Counted from the first letter of the stretch, positions 8,592-17,713 are shown. The stretch is 49,438 bases of DNA from Pelagibacteraceae bacterium AG-439-F23 (GCA_003212415.1 QCPT01000008.1:1-49438), one strand, 5' to 3'. Notes: generated by a model not told the origin, from the letters alone. Numbers and translations: made by a program.

Positions 8592-9520
8592 ACTGGTTAA
8601 CAAAAGCAATTAGCATTGGTGAAAAAATAAAGAAGGTTTTAAGAAAAAGACCTTCAAAAGAAGAAATTGAAAATTCTGATTGGATAAGTTGTTGTAAAGG
8701 TCCAATTCTAAAAAAAGATTTAGAAAATAATTTGTGGATTTGTAACTCGTGTGGAAAACATCATAGAATATCTTGTAGACAAAGATTTGATATTTTTTTT
8801 GGAAAAAATGCTTACGAGATAATAGAAACCCCACAGCCAGCTGATGACCCATTAAATTGGGTGGATACAAAATCATACAAAGATAGATTAAAAATAGCCA
8901 GAAAGAAAACAAACCAAAATTGTGCAGTAATGATTGCAAAAGGATCCATTAATGGAATAGAAATTACTGCAGGAGCAATTAATTTTGATTTCATCGGAGG
9001 ATCTTGTGGAGCCGCAGAATCTGAAGCTATAATTTATGGAGTTCAACACGCTATAGATAATCAAACTCCATATGTTTTTTTTCCTTGTGGAGGTGGTCAA
9101 AGAATGTTTGAAAGTCCAATAGCCCTTGCTGGAATGACAAGAACAACACTTGCAATTAATGAACTTAAAAAAAATAAACTCCCCTATCTTGTTTGTTTTA
9201 CCGATCCAACTGCTGGAGGAATAACTGCATCATTTGCAATGTTGGGAGATATTCATTTTGCAGAACCAGGTTGTCTAATAGCTTTTGCTGGTAAAAGAGT
9301 AATTCAAGCCACTGTAAAAGAAGAATTAAGTGCTGACTTCCAGACTTCAGAATTTTGTGAAAAACATGGTTTTGTAGACAGAATTGTTCATAGGAAAGAC
9401 TTAAGAAAAGACATTAGCAACATTTTATCAATATTGCTAAAGAGAAAATCTGGGGTAAATTCAGAAAGTTTAAATGAAACTTCAGAAAATATTGAGCCGC
9501 TTACAAAAACTGCATCCTAA
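8588..9520 (+). CDS. accD: Acetyl-CoA carboxylase carboxyltransferase subunit beta
   Basis: The beta subunit of the carboxyltransferase moves CO2 from biotin to acetyl-CoA, the committed step of fatty acid synthesis. The crotonase fold is clear: GGSCGAAESEA, FPCGGGQRMFESP, TDPTAGGITASFAMLGD, AEPGCLIAFAGKRVI and an FQTSEF..HGFVD end. The N-terminal zinc ribbon is unusual: the first knuckle is C35-C36 with no spacer, the second C52-x2-C55, where the family has C-x2-C-x15-C-x2-C. The motif S-x-SGGARM appears as PCGGGQRM. The length of 310 residues is normal. The trpB-trpA-accD-folC order is common in Alphaproteobacteria. It overlaps folC by 47 bases. Confidence 0.92.
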   Translation: MNWLTKAISIGEKIKKVLRKRPSKEEIENSDWISCCKGPILKKDLENNLWICNSCGKHHRISCRQRFDIFFGKNAYEIIETPQPADDPLNWVDTKSYKDRLKIARKKTNQNCAVMIAKGSINGIEITAGAINFDFIGGSCGAAESEAIIYGVQHAIDNQTPYVFFPCGGGQRMFESPIALAGMTRTTLAINELKKNKLPYLVCFTDPTAGGITASFAMLGDIHFAEPGCLIAFAGKRVIQATVKEELSADFQTSEFCEKHGFVDRIVHRKDLRKDISNILSILLKRKSGVNSESLNETSENIEPLTKTAS

Positions 9521-10727
9521 AGAAATAGATTTAAGTCTAGATCGAGTTGAAAGTCTTTGTAAAAAATTAGGCAATCCACAAGAAAAATTAAAATGTATTT
9601 CTATTGTGGGTACCAATGGAAAATATTCTACAATTCAAGCCATAAGAGCAATTCTTAAAGAAGCTAATATAAATGTTAATATTTATTCAAGTCCACATAT
9701 CCAAAAAATTAATGAAAGATTTGTTTTCAATGATGAAGAAATATCAGATGATAATCTTGCAAAATTATTAAATGAAGTAGAGGAAATTAATGATGGTGAA
9801 CCTATTACTTATTTTGAAATATTAACTGCTGCTTATTTTTATCATGCAAAAAATTTTAATAATATAAACCTTATAGAAAGCGGCTTATTTCATCGTTTTG
9901 ATGCAACTAATATTATTAAAGAAAATTTAGCAAGTATTGTAACAGTTATAGGTTTAGATCATTTAGATTGGCTACCTGAAAATGAACAGACAATTGAAAA
10001 AATAATATTTGAAAAAACATCTTCATTATTAAATTCAAAAATTATTATTTCAAATCAAAATTCAAGTGAAATTATAAATATTATTAAGAATAATATTTCA
10101 CATAATAATTCAAAAAAAATTGTTTATAATGAAGATTTTAGTTATTCAGAAAATGAAAACGGTTTTATTTATTACGAAGATAAAATAGGTGGAATAAAGC
10201 TACCTAGACCAAATATCCTGGGTGAATTTCAAATAGATAATATATCTGCTGCAATAGCAACCTTAAGAAACCTAGATTTACAAATAAAAGAAAATCATAT
10301 TAAAAAAGGAATAACCAAAATTAAAAGTATTGCAAGATTACAAGAAATTAAATCAGGAAAGCTAAAAGATTTATGTAAAAATAATAAAATTTTTGTTGAT
10401 GGTTCGCACAATCCTCTTGGAGCTAAAGTTTTAAATAAATATTTGGATAATTTCAATTGTAATAAACATATAATTTTAGGAATGATGGCAAATAAAGACC
10501 ATCAAGAATACATGAGCTATTTTAAAAATATTTCATCATTGACTACAATTGATATTCCAAATCAAACTAATGCGATAAAAGGAATGGAGCTTAAAAATAA
10601 ATTTCCAAAAGCGCAATTTAGATCGTCAATACAGGAAGCTATAAATAAATTAAATCTTCAAGAAAATGATATTGTGCTTATTACAGGATCTTTATATCTT
10701 GCGGGTGAGGTATTAAATCTAAATTAA
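9474..10727 (+). CDS. folC: Folylpolyglutamate / dihydrofolate synthase
   Basis: A Mur-ligase-fold enzyme that adds glutamate to dihydropteroate and folates. Landmarks: VGTNGKYST (residues 45-53, ATP loop), [47 protein letters not shown] and the C-terminal [10 protein letters not shown] and [11 protein letters not shown]. The length of 417 residues fits. Two signatures differ from the family: GTNGKGST reads GTNGKYST, and GLGGRxDATN reads [10 protein letters not shown]. The ATG at 9474 lies 47 bases inside accD; the first residues match the family start ([16 protein letters not shown]), so this long overlap is probably real. The 3' end converges on trxA with a 4-base overlap. Confidence 0.9.
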   Translation: MKLQKILSRLQKLHPKEIDLSLDRVESLCKKLGNPQEKLKCISIVGTNGKYSTIQAIRAILKEANINVNIYSSPHIQKINERFVFNDEEISDDNLAKLLNEVEEINDGEPITYFEILTAAYFYHAKNFNNINLIESGLFHRFDATNIIKENLASIVTVIGLDHLDWLPENEQTIEKIIFEKTSSLLNSKIIISNQNSSEIINIIKNNISHNNSKKIVYNEDFSYSENENGFIYYEDKIGGIKLPRPNILGEFQIDNISAAIATLRNLDLQIKENHIKKGITKIKSIARLQEIKSGKLKDLCKNNKIFVDGSHNPLGAKVLNKYLDNFNCNKHIILGMMANKDHQEYMSYFKNISSLTTIDIPNQTNAIKGMELKNKFPKAQFRSSIQEAINKLNLQENDIVLITGSLYLAGEVLNLN

Positions 10728-11044
10728 ATATTTTCTTTTATCCAAGAAACGATATCTGATTTTGGAGTAGCCCCAACTTTTGTTGATTTTAATTCTCCAT
10801 CTTTAAACAATAACATAGTTGGAATTCCTCTTACTCCATACTTAGTCGGTGTATTTGGCTCTTCATCGATATTGTGTTTGGCAACTATAACTTCATTAGT
10901 CATTTCATCTGATATTTCTTCAAGAATTGGACCAATCATTTTACAAGGTCCGCACCATTCAGCCCAGAAATCAACTACTATTGGTTTAGAAGATTTTAAA
11001 ACTTCTGTGTCGAAGTTTTCATCATTTACTTTTACTGTTGCCAT
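10724..11044 (-). CDS. trxA: Thioredoxin
   Basis: A small cytoplasmic disulfide reductase of 106 residues. The active site WCGPC lies in [17 protein letters not shown] near residues 25-41. The cis-proline motif GIPTMLLF and the closing strand [11 protein letters not shown] are also present. The length matches bacterial Trx1 (about 105-108). It lies 66 bases downstream of the sbcB-type gene on the same strand and converges with folC, a common placement near folC in Alphaproteobacteria. Confidence 0.95.
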   Translation of the reverse strand: MATVKVNDENFDTEVLKSSKPIVVDFWAEWCGPCKMIGPILEEISDEMTNEVIVAKHNIDEEPNTPTKYGVRGIPTMLLFKDGELKSTKVGATPKSDIVSWIKENI

Positions 11045-11110
11045 GAGCTCTATATATAAATTTATTTCATTAATTCAACTAGTAAAAATAAAAAATTAAA
11101 ATTATCCACA

Positions 11111-12541
11111 TTAAACATTTTCATATTTTTTTTGTATTGACATTACATAATCATTAAGTTCATCCAAAAATTTTAATTTTTCTTTATCATTTTCATTAGT
11201 ATATTTATCTCTCAAAGTATCTATTTCATTAAAACAAGTTGGAATAGTCCACCATTTTTCATGCCTTTCACTTAAAATTCTTTTTGCTATTTCTCTCTTA
11301 ATTGATTTAAGCATATCTTTGGGTAATACTTCTGGAGCTTCTTGATAAATTATCTTTTTACCAAAACCCACAAGTCTTTTATCATCAAATTTATCCAATA
11401 AATTAAGTTTATCTTTCCATGAAGCAGAATGCCAAGCGGGGAAAAGTGCGGTATCTTTATTTGAGGTAAATTTCGTATAAATACTTTCTTCTGCGTAAAT
11501 ATCCTCTTGAGACTTTGATTGTTCTTTTTCTTCAGCTATTTCTCTTAATGCTGTAAGAATATTTTGAGAAAACTTTTCATTTTCTTTGACAAATTTAGCT
11601 CTCTTCTTTATTAAATTTGGATCCATAGAATTATATGGTTCTGTTTTCATTGCATATTCAGCTTCAATAATTATTGGTGCTTTATTAGATCTTATTGTTC
11701 TTAAAAATTTTGGTGTTTTTTTCATCTCTACTTTTAATTCATTAATTGACATATTTAGTAAAGGTTCTACATCAACTCTCAAATCTACTGCTTGTCCCCA
11801 TTGATATATTGGATGAATGCAATACTTAGGATGCAAAGGAGCACATAAATATAATCGAGATTTTCCATAAAAATATTCGTTTAAAGTAATTATATTTTCT
11901 TTTTTAAATATAGTTTCAGTGTCAGATTTATTTGATGTTTTTAAAAAAGTATCCCAAGTGTGTGGCTGTTTTTTCTTTATCAGTCTCAGTATTTTCATAG
12001 TTAACGTTGCATCAAAAAAAGCAGAGTGAGCATCACTAGAGTCGAATCCATTCATTCTACTTAAAGATTCAAGCTTAAATACAGGATTATTTTTTTCATT
12101 AATTTCTGTCTGTAATATATTTGGGTCAATCGCATATGCGGCTCTTGCAATGTTAATACCGTCATGTCTTCTATTTGGTGAAGCATTAGTAATATAAGGA
12201 TACCTAATGCCTTTGAAAAACTCTTTCCTAATCATTTCGTCATCAAATCCAATATTTGACCACCCTAGAAATATAGCTGGACTCCACTTTTTGAATATTT
12301 TTTCTACCTCTCCAAGCATTTCATAATGGCTTAAATTAACTTGGGTTAATTGTTTAATACTTGTTTTATTTACAATAAGAGCCATTGCTTGAGGAATTTC
12401 TCCTTCTGGCAATCTACCTCTTAGGTTAAACCTATCTTTTTCATTAAAGTTTTCGTCAACTAATATGCCGCCAATCTCAATTATGCTCCCAAAATCAGTG
12501 CTGGCACTTGATGACTCGATATCCCATATAACTAAATTCAT
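11111..12541 (-). CDS. sbcB: Exodeoxyribonuclease I-like 3'-5' exonuclease
   Basis: A 476-residue protein of the same size as E. coli exonuclease I, which degrades single-stranded DNA 3' to 5'. The DEDDh exonuclease core is visible: D-I-E at residues 7-9 (motif I), GWSNIGFDDEMIRKEFF (motif II, near residue 95), and AHSAFFDAT with the His and Asp of motif III. Between them RRHDGINIARAAYAIDP and KLESLSRMNGFD match the ExoI family (R-W-D...A-L-R-P, L-E-x-L). The C-terminal half is less conserved, as usual for the ExoI SH3-like and helical domains. It is the last of three DNA-processing genes on this strand. Confidence 0.85.
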   Translation of the reverse strand: MNLVIWDIESSSASTDFGSIIEIGGILVDENFNEKDRFNLRGRLPEGEIPQAMALIVNKTSIKQLTQVNLSHYEMLGEVEKIFKKWSPAIFLGWSNIGFDDEMIRKEFFKGIRYPYITNASPNRRHDGINIARAAYAIDPNILQTEINEKNNPVFKLESLSRMNGFDSSDAHSAFFDATLTMKILRLIKKKQPHTWDTFLKTSNKSDTETIFKKENIITLNEYFYGKSRLYLCAPLHPKYCIHPIYQWGQAVDLRVDVEPLLNMSINELKVEMKKTPKFLRTIRSNKAPIIIEAEYAMKTEPYNSMDPNLIKKRAKFVKENEKFSQNILTALREIAEEKEQSKSQEDIYAEESIYTKFTSNKDTALFPAWHSASWKDKLNLLDKFDDKRLVGFGKKIIYQEAPEVLPKDMLKSIKREIAKRILSERHEKWWTIPTCFNEIDTLRDKYTNENDKEKLKFLDELNDYVMSIQKKYENV

Positions 12542-12671
12542 AATTTCATTATCCTTAAAAAAAGCTTTGTTTTAATGGAAATTTGAGTAGTTTTTTTAGA
12601 ACTAAACCATTTGCATCTAAACAAGTAGCTTCTAGTTAGTATTATCTCTTCTAAGAATTGGTAAACAAAAG

Positions 12672-13358
12672 TCAAGAAATATTATTCATTTCGTAAAACT
12701 TCTTTACCCTTCCTAAAAATAAATTTTGATACATTTCTAATTCTGATCCTTCAATCTTAAATTCTTGATAAAAATTATCCACAGTACATAATAATATTGC
12801 TCCTAAAGTAATATTTGTTTTGTGAACAACATTATGAGCAAGAGTGTATGCACCTAATTGCAAAAAATAATCTTGAATATACTCTACCTTTTTCAACTTA
12901 TTACTTTGCTTGAAGTCAAGACAACATTCTTTTCCTTCATAAATACCAATTAAATCTGCTGTTCCAGCATATTTTTCAGGATAATATAAAGTGGTTTCCA
13001 TTCCATAAATTTCTTCTAATTTTCCTTTAATACCTTTATCTATTATTTCTCTTGCCATATTTTTATACTGTTCATTACTTTCAAAAAAACTTTCATTAAT
13101 TCGCCCTCTTAAAAAATCTTCTATATAGGAATGCATTGACGTTCCTCTGCTAGATGCTTCAGTTTTTATCTTATTAGCTTCTTTGTGCCCTACTCGTTGT
13201 TTCCAATTCTCTAACGCAGCTTTATCTTCTTCAGATTTTGTTGCTTGTAAAATAGAAGTAACGCTCGGTAATCTTTCATCCCCAAATAAATATTTTCTCA
13301 TTCCATCTTCAATAGATCTTGTTGATTTTGGATAATTAAATTTATTATTCCACTTCAT
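12672..13358 (-). CDS. PD-(D/E)XK nuclease, RecB/MGME1-like exonuclease
   Basis: A nuclease of 228 residues from the preferred ATG at 13358. That start has an AGAG sequence just upstream; an in-frame TTG at 13427 would overlap rmuC by 32 bases and is less likely. The RecB-nuclease signature is complete: H76 in RGTSMHSYIE, D135 in GTADLIG, D148-F-K150 in CLDFKQSNK, and the Q-x-x-x-Y motif QLGAY (167-171). The opening LPSVTSILQATKSEEDK resembles marine phage exonucleases and mitochondrial MGME1. The likely role is processing of DNA ends or flaps (inference). It lies between rmuC and sbcB, in a small DNA-maintenance cluster. Possible phage descent is suggested only by family resemblance. Confidence 0.75.
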   Translation of the reverse strand: MKWNNKFNYPKSTRSIEDGMRKYLFGDERLPSVTSILQATKSEEDKAALENWKQRVGHKEANKIKTEASSRGTSMHSYIEDFLRGRINESFFESNEQYKNMAREIIDKGIKGKLEEIYGMETTLYYPEKYAGTADLIGIYEGKECCLDFKQSNKLKKVEYIQDYFLQLGAYTLAHNVVHKTNITLGAILLCTVDNFYQEFKIEGSELEMYQNLFLGRVKKFYEMNNIS

Positions 13359-13395
13359 AGAATCTCTTATAAGTGTATTTAAATTGAAAATGAAA

Positions 13396-14490
13396 TTAAT
13401 TTTTAAGCTGTTTTGAGTGATCTTCAAATTTTTCTACATTCTCGTTTTCAGCTGCTATTTCTATTTGACCAGGATCCTTTATATTTTCTAAGGTTCTAGT
13501 AATTGATCTTGCATCTGTACCAAACTTATCAACAGCGCTCATGGCTTCTTCTAATTTTTTTCTAAGATTAATAATTCCATCAAAATGTTTAGAAAATCTA
13601 GTACTAATTGTTTTTAAATGATCATAAATCTCAGTTGCATGTTTTTGAACTTTTAATGTTTGAAAACCCATATGCAATGATTGTAAGTAGGCTGAAAGAG
13701 TATTAGGTCCTAAAATTACAACTTTATATTTTTTCATTATCTCTTGGGTTAATAATTCTTTTGTTGTTGGATCTTGATATGAAGTTAATTCTGAGAATAA
13801 ACTTTCAGTTGGAGCATATACAATTGCAAAATCTGTGCTTTTTGGTGGAACAATATATTTATCATTCACACTCTTAGCTTTGTCTTTAAATGCTCTTGCT
13901 AATTTTGTTCTAGCATCTGCCGATGCCTTTTTATCATCCGCTTGATAAGCATCATCAATAGCTTTAAATTTTTCTACTGGAAAGTGGCTATCTACTGGTA
14001 CTAAAACTCCATCTTGAAGTTTAATTGCAAATTCAACATTTTCAGCTGTATCTTCTTTCATTTTAACATTTGTCATGTATTGAGAAGCGGGCAATAAATC
14101 TTTTATTAAAGCATCTAATGAAAATTCAGCAAGAGTCCCATATTTTTTAACTCCTGCCAAAACTTTTGTTATACCTTCTTGACTTTTATTTAGATTTTCT
14201 ACTTGGGTATTAAAAGCTGCAACCTTTTCATCCACCTTAGTTAATGCTCCCGTCATATCTTTTGCTATTTCTTTAGTCATTGATCCAAAAGAAGCAGTAA
14301 AATCTTTTGCCATATCTTTAGACATAGTACCAAAAGACTCGTTTAATGAGTTTCTCAACGAATTAATTTCTTCTTGAATTTTTTCGGTAGGGTTTTCTTC
14401 TTGCTTAGGTTTAGTCTTAAGCTGGAAATATAAAATAACTGAGCTAATTAATATTAAAATACTAACTAATATTATTAATAAACTCTCCAT
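13396..14490 (-). CDS. rmuC: DNA recombination protein RmuC
   Basis: The RmuC family limits DNA inversion and rearrangement and carries a nuclease-like fold. The 364-residue chain starts with one membrane segment (residues 3-23, hydrophobic Leu/Ile/Val), then a long coiled coil (about 30-110) with repeats of F-G-S/T-M-x-K-x-x-A-K-D. The RmuC core follows: FSLDALIKDLLP, VLVPVDSHFPVEKF, DFAIVYAPTESLFSEL, VVILGPNTLSAYLQ and a terminal helical part. The membrane anchor and coiled coil are typical. It lies upstream of the PD-(D/E)XK nuclease on the same strand, so the two may be functionally linked. Confidence 0.88.
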   Translation of the reverse strand: MESLLIILVSILILISSVILYFQLKTKPKQEENPTEKIQEEINSLRNSLNESFGTMSKDMAKDFTASFGSMTKEIAKDMTGALTKVDEKVAAFNTQVENLNKSQEGITKVLAGVKKYGTLAEFSLDALIKDLLPASQYMTNVKMKEDTAENVEFAIKLQDGVLVPVDSHFPVEKFKAIDDAYQADDKKASADARTKLARAFKDKAKSVNDKYIVPPKSTDFAIVYAPTESLFSELTSYQDPTTKELLTQEIMKKYKVVILGPNTLSAYLQSLHMGFQTLKVQKHATEIYDHLKTISTRFSKHFDGIINLRKKLEEAMSAVDKFGTDARSITRTLENIKDPGQIEIAAENENVEKFEDHSKQLKN

Positions 14491-14535
14491 GATTCGTAGG
14501 ATATACTTGATTAATCAGAAATCAACTTCTAGCAT

Positions 14536-15213
14536 TTATTTGGAAAGTATACTTAAAATCCTTTTTAAACCTTTTATTTTTTGACTTTTTTTTGAAATCA
14601 TTAAACATGCTTGAGATTTAAGTATTTCACCATCTTTTAAAATTCTTAAATTATTTGCTTTTAATGTTTCTCCAGTTGAAGTGATATCAGTGATAATCTC
14701 TGATGAACCTGTAAAAGGGTAAATTTCTGTAGCTCCAAGACTTTTAACTAATTTAAATTGAGTAACACCTTTAGAAAACAAGAACTCTCTTGTTAAATTA
14801 GGATATTTAGTTGCAACTCTTAACCTGCTCTTCTTTTTATCTTTAAATTCAAAAGCTATTTCTTCAAGGTCTGCTATGGTTTGAACATCAATCCAATCAT
14901 TGGGGATAGCAATTACTAATGCAGCGTTACCAAAGTTATATCTTTTCTTAACAATTACTTTACTTTGGATGTTGATTTCACTTTCTTTAAGTAAGTCATA
15001 TCCAGAAAATCCAATATCTAATGAACCATCCCCAAGTCTTTCAACTATTTCTCTCGCATGAAGGTAAGTTATTTTAATATTTTTATAATTTTTAATAAAT
15101 CCAAATAAATCTCTTTCACCTCTTTCGGACAAAATTTTTAGTTTTTTTCTACTAAATACTTTTAAAGTATCTTTTCTAAGTCTGCCCTTGCTTGGTATTC
15201 CTATTTTAATCAT
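14536..15213 (-). CDS. hisG: ATP phosphoribosyltransferase, short form
   Basis: First step of histidine synthesis: ATP plus PRPP to phosphoribosyl-ATP. At 225 residues it is the short form, lacking the C-terminal regulatory domain, which needs HisZ. Motifs: IGIPSKGRLRKDTLKVF, YLHAREIVERLGDGSLDIGFSG as the active-site loop, RVATKYPNLTREF, and the PRPP-binding segment with E-I-I-T-D-I-T-S-T-G-E-T. The hisZ gene abuts upstream (one base apart), exactly the partner needed. hisD lies about 3 kb away on the same strand. Confidence 0.93.
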   Translation of the reverse strand: MIKIGIPSKGRLRKDTLKVFSRKKLKILSERGERDLFGFIKNYKNIKITYLHAREIVERLGDGSLDIGFSGYDLLKESEINIQSKVIVKKRYNFGNAALVIAIPNDWIDVQTIADLEEIAFEFKDKKKSRLRVATKYPNLTREFLFSKGVTQFKLVKSLGATEIYPFTGSSEIITDITSTGETLKANNLRILKDGEILKSQACLMISKKSQKIKGLKRILSILSK

Positions 15214-16266
15214 TTAATTATTTAAGTTAATAGCCGCTCCAACGGCTGGTATTATTTTGGAAGATCCAAGATCAGCTATAAGATTATCGTATCTACCACC
15301 ATTGATTATATTAATTTTTTTTGATTTAGATTTAATGTCAATTTTGAAAACCATGCCAGTGTAGTATTCAAGCTGTCTTCCAAAAGATGCGGAAAATCTA
15401 ATATTTAATTTAGCATATTTATTTTTAGCAATAGGAAAATAATCTTTTTGAACTCTTAGATTAATTTTATTTTTTTTAAAAAATAGATTTAATTTTTTTG
15501 CTGCTTGATCTATTGGGCAGTTTATTTTTAGAAATTCTTTGATAATTTTTGAGACATTTCTTCCTTTTTTTGGACGTCTTGGATCTTTAATTTTATTATT
15601 AAATCTTGCTAAAATTTCATTAACTGCTCTTCCTGCGATTTGTCTTGATTGATCTCCTTTTAACATTCTTTGATATTTTTTCTTGTCAATTTCAACAATC
15701 GTTGGATCTACATCTGAATTTGTCTCTAATCTTTTTAGTAAATCATTAAAATAACTTTCTCTCCAAAAATGCCTTTGCAATCTTAGTTTCCATCTTTTTG
15801 GAATATCAAGTTTGTTTAATAATAATTTAAATATTTCAACATTTCCTATAACTAGATTGCCTGATGAGTAATTAAATTTAGATAGTGATTTAAGAGACGT
15901 TTCAACTATTTGTTTATCATCTTTTTTTTCATTTTTAGATCCAATAATTTCAAAGCCTATTTGATTTCTTATTATTGGATCAGTTTTTTTTAAATTTTTT
16001 CTAAATGCTTGGCCATAATAATGTACCTTTGCTGTACCTTTAATTTTTTCATTTAAATACCTCAGACAAGAAGCAATCGTTAGATCTGGTCTTAAGCAAA
16101 GTTCATTTCCATTTTGATCATTAAATGAAAAAATAAATCTTCTAAAAGATTCACCTGATCTTTCAACAATGTGATTTGTTTCGATAACTGAATCCAATTC
16201 TATAAATTTAAAACCCTTAGCTTTTACAGATTTAAGGATATTTTCAGATAAGTTTTTTGATTTCAT
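15214..16266 (-). CDS. hisZ: ATP phosphoribosyltransferase regulatory subunit HisZ
   Basis: HisZ is a histidyl-tRNA-synthetase paralogue without aminoacylation activity that binds the short HisG and gives it feedback control. The class II core is visible: CLRPDLTIASCLRYL (motif 2 region), KVHYYGQAFR, the segment RQLEYYTGMVFKI and the terminal GGRYDNLIADLG. At 350 residues it is shorter than HisS and lacks the anticodon-binding domain, which separates it from the neighbouring hisS. Its start overlaps hisS by 23 bases and hisG follows directly, so hisS-hisZ-hisG is one transcription unit. Confidence 0.92.
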   Translation of the reverse strand: MKSKNLSENILKSVKAKGFKFIELDSVIETNHIVERSGESFRRFIFSFNDQNGNELCLRPDLTIASCLRYLNEKIKGTAKVHYYGQAFRKNLKKTDPIIRNQIGFEIIGSKNEKKDDKQIVETSLKSLSKFNYSSGNLVIGNVEIFKLLLNKLDIPKRWKLRLQRHFWRESYFNDLLKRLETNSDVDPTIVEIDKKKYQRMLKGDQSRQIAGRAVNEILARFNNKIKDPRRPKKGRNVSKIIKEFLKINCPIDQAAKKLNLFFKKNKINLRVQKDYFPIAKNKYAKLNIRFSASFGRQLEYYTGMVFKIDIKSKSKKINIINGGRYDNLIADLGSSKIIPAVGAAINLNN

Positions 16267-17632
16267 TGACTAGATCGTTTCTATTTATAGCGATTTGATC
16301 ATTTTCTTTTGAAGAAGTTAGTTTTTTTATAACTAGTTTATTATCATTAAATTCATTTTCGCCACCAATTATTGCTAATTTTATATTTTTTCGATCAGCA
16401 TATTGAAGTTGTTTTTTTAGATTTTTATTTTTATCCAAATATATTTCAGACTGAATGCCATTTGTTCTTAGCTCATTTAAAATATTATAATATTGTTGAA
16501 TATACTTTTGGTCTAATACACAAACTAATACTGGCTGTTTTGTATCAACTTTTATATTTTCTAACTGATTTAAAGCATAAAGTAATCGGTCTATCCCAAT
16601 TGACATTCCGCTTCCTTTGTAGTCTGCACCTTTAAATCTTGCTATTAAATTATTATAACGACCACCAGACGCGCAGCTTCCAATTTCAATTTCTTTTCCT
16701 TTTATATTTTTAGCTTTAAAATTAAGATTAGTTTCTACTAAAAAACCGCTGTAATAGCTCAAACCTCTAATTTTTGTAACATCAACTTTAACTAAATCTA
16801 TATTTTTACCATATGAAATTACCTCTAATAGCTCTTCCAATTCTTGAACACCTTCAACTGAAAGAGGATTTTTTAAATTTGTTTTTAGTTCTTTAATTTT
16901 TTTCAAATTCAAAAAACTTAATATTTCTGAAACTTGCTCGTTAGATAATTTACAACCTTTGGTAAATGCTCCAGACTTATCTTTTCTTCCTTCTTTTAGT
17001 AGTTCGCCAACTCCATCTAAGCCTATTCTATCTAATTTATCTATTGATTTTAAAACTCTATATTGTTTTTGTTCTTCAACTTTAAGTTCAGCTAATAATC
17101 CTTGAAGAATTTTTTTGCTAGATACATTTATGGTAAATTGGTTTTTATTAAGACCACAATTTAAAAATGAGTCAGCAATAATATTACAGATTTCAGCATC
17201 CACTTGAGCTTCGTTCGCTTCACCAATTACATCTGAATCAAATTGAGTGAAAGATCTAAAACGAGCACTATCAGATTTTTCCTGTCTGAAAACATCTCCA
17301 TATGCATACCTTTTATAAGGAAACACAAGATCCCTGAAATTTTGAGCAACAAATCTGCTTAGTGGTGCACTTAAATCATATCTTAATGTCAAAGATTCCT
17401 TTTCATCTTTAAATGAAAATACATCGCTCATAGGATTAGTTTCATCGTTAGCAAGAAACGAACCTATGTTTTCACTTTTTTCAAAAGGTGGTGTTTCTAA
17501 TGGTTCAAAACCATAGTTAATAAAAACTTGCTCTATAGTATTTATTATTTTTTTCTTAAGAGCTAATTCTTTTCCCCACCTGTCCTTAAAACCTTTAGCA
17601 AGACTAGGAATTAATTTATTTTGTTTTTCCAT
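16244..17632 (-). CDS. hisS: Histidyl-tRNA synthetase, eukaryote-like type
   Basis: Charges tRNA-His. From the ATG at 17632 the protein has 462 residues. A longer open frame reaches 17698, but its first 22 codons read straight through tRNA-His and are rejected. The class II motif 2 region is LRYDLSAP (83-90), then YGDVFRQEKSDSARFRSFTQ (112-131). Typical bacterial HisRS has LRPEGT here, whereas LRYDL is shared with eukaryote/archaeal-like enzymes and a group of Alphaproteobacteria. The histidine-binding RGLSYYSGF, ASGGRYNNLI and a C-terminal anticodon domain (VLVCVLDQKYIQ...IIGGENE) follow. The cognate tRNA lies 4 bases upstream. Confidence 0.93.
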   Translation of the reverse strand: MEKQNKLIPSLAKGFKDRWGKELALKKKIINTIEQVFINYGFEPLETPPFEKSENIGSFLANDETNPMSDVFSFKDEKESLTLRYDLSAPLSRFVAQNFRDLVFPYKRYAYGDVFRQEKSDSARFRSFTQFDSDVIGEANEAQVDAEICNIIADSFLNCGLNKNQFTINVSSKKILQGLLAELKVEEQKQYRVLKSIDKLDRIGLDGVGELLKEGRKDKSGAFTKGCKLSNEQVSEILSFLNLKKIKELKTNLKNPLSVEGVQELEELLEVISYGKNIDLVKVDVTKIRGLSYYSGFLVETNLNFKAKNIKGKEIEIGSCASGGRYNNLIARFKGADYKGSGMSIGIDRLLYALNQLENIKVDTKQPVLVCVLDQKYIQQYYNILNELRTNGIQSEIYLDKNKNLKKQLQYADRKNIKLAIIGGENEFNDNKLVIKKLTSSKENDQIAINRNDLVNEIKKLI

Positions 17633-17636
17633 TTTT

Positions 17637-17713
17637 TGGTACACGAGGGCAGATTCGAACTGCCGACCTTCGGTTCCACAAACCGCTGCTCTAACCAACT
17701 GAGCTACTCGTGC
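17637..17713 (-). tRNA. tRNA-His (anticodon GTG)
   Basis: A full cloverleaf on the minus strand. The acceptor stem GCACGAG pairs with CTCGTGT (first pair G-U), the anticodon loop is TTGTGGA with GTG, and the T loop is TTCGAAT. The CCA end is encoded. The discriminator base is A73 and the base before G1 is A, so the nearly universal extra G at -1 of tRNA-His is not encoded. This is the form known from a group of Alphaproteobacteria with eukaryote-like HisRS. hisS follows 4 bases after the CCA. Confidence 0.95.

Noticed and set aside
8610..8939. Minus-strand frame of 109 codons opposite accD
   Set aside because: It is a shadow frame rich in Phe/Leu, lying wholly inside trpA/accD and with no homology pattern.
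13359..13427. Upstream extension of the PD-(D/E)XK nuclease from a TTG at 13427
   Set aside because: It overlaps rmuC by 32 bases and lacks family similarity; the ATG at 13358 has an AGAG sequence upstream.
17633..17698. Longer hisS frame beginning MVRAAVCGTEGRQ
   Set aside because: These codons run through tRNA-His; the family N-terminus starts at the ATG at 17632.
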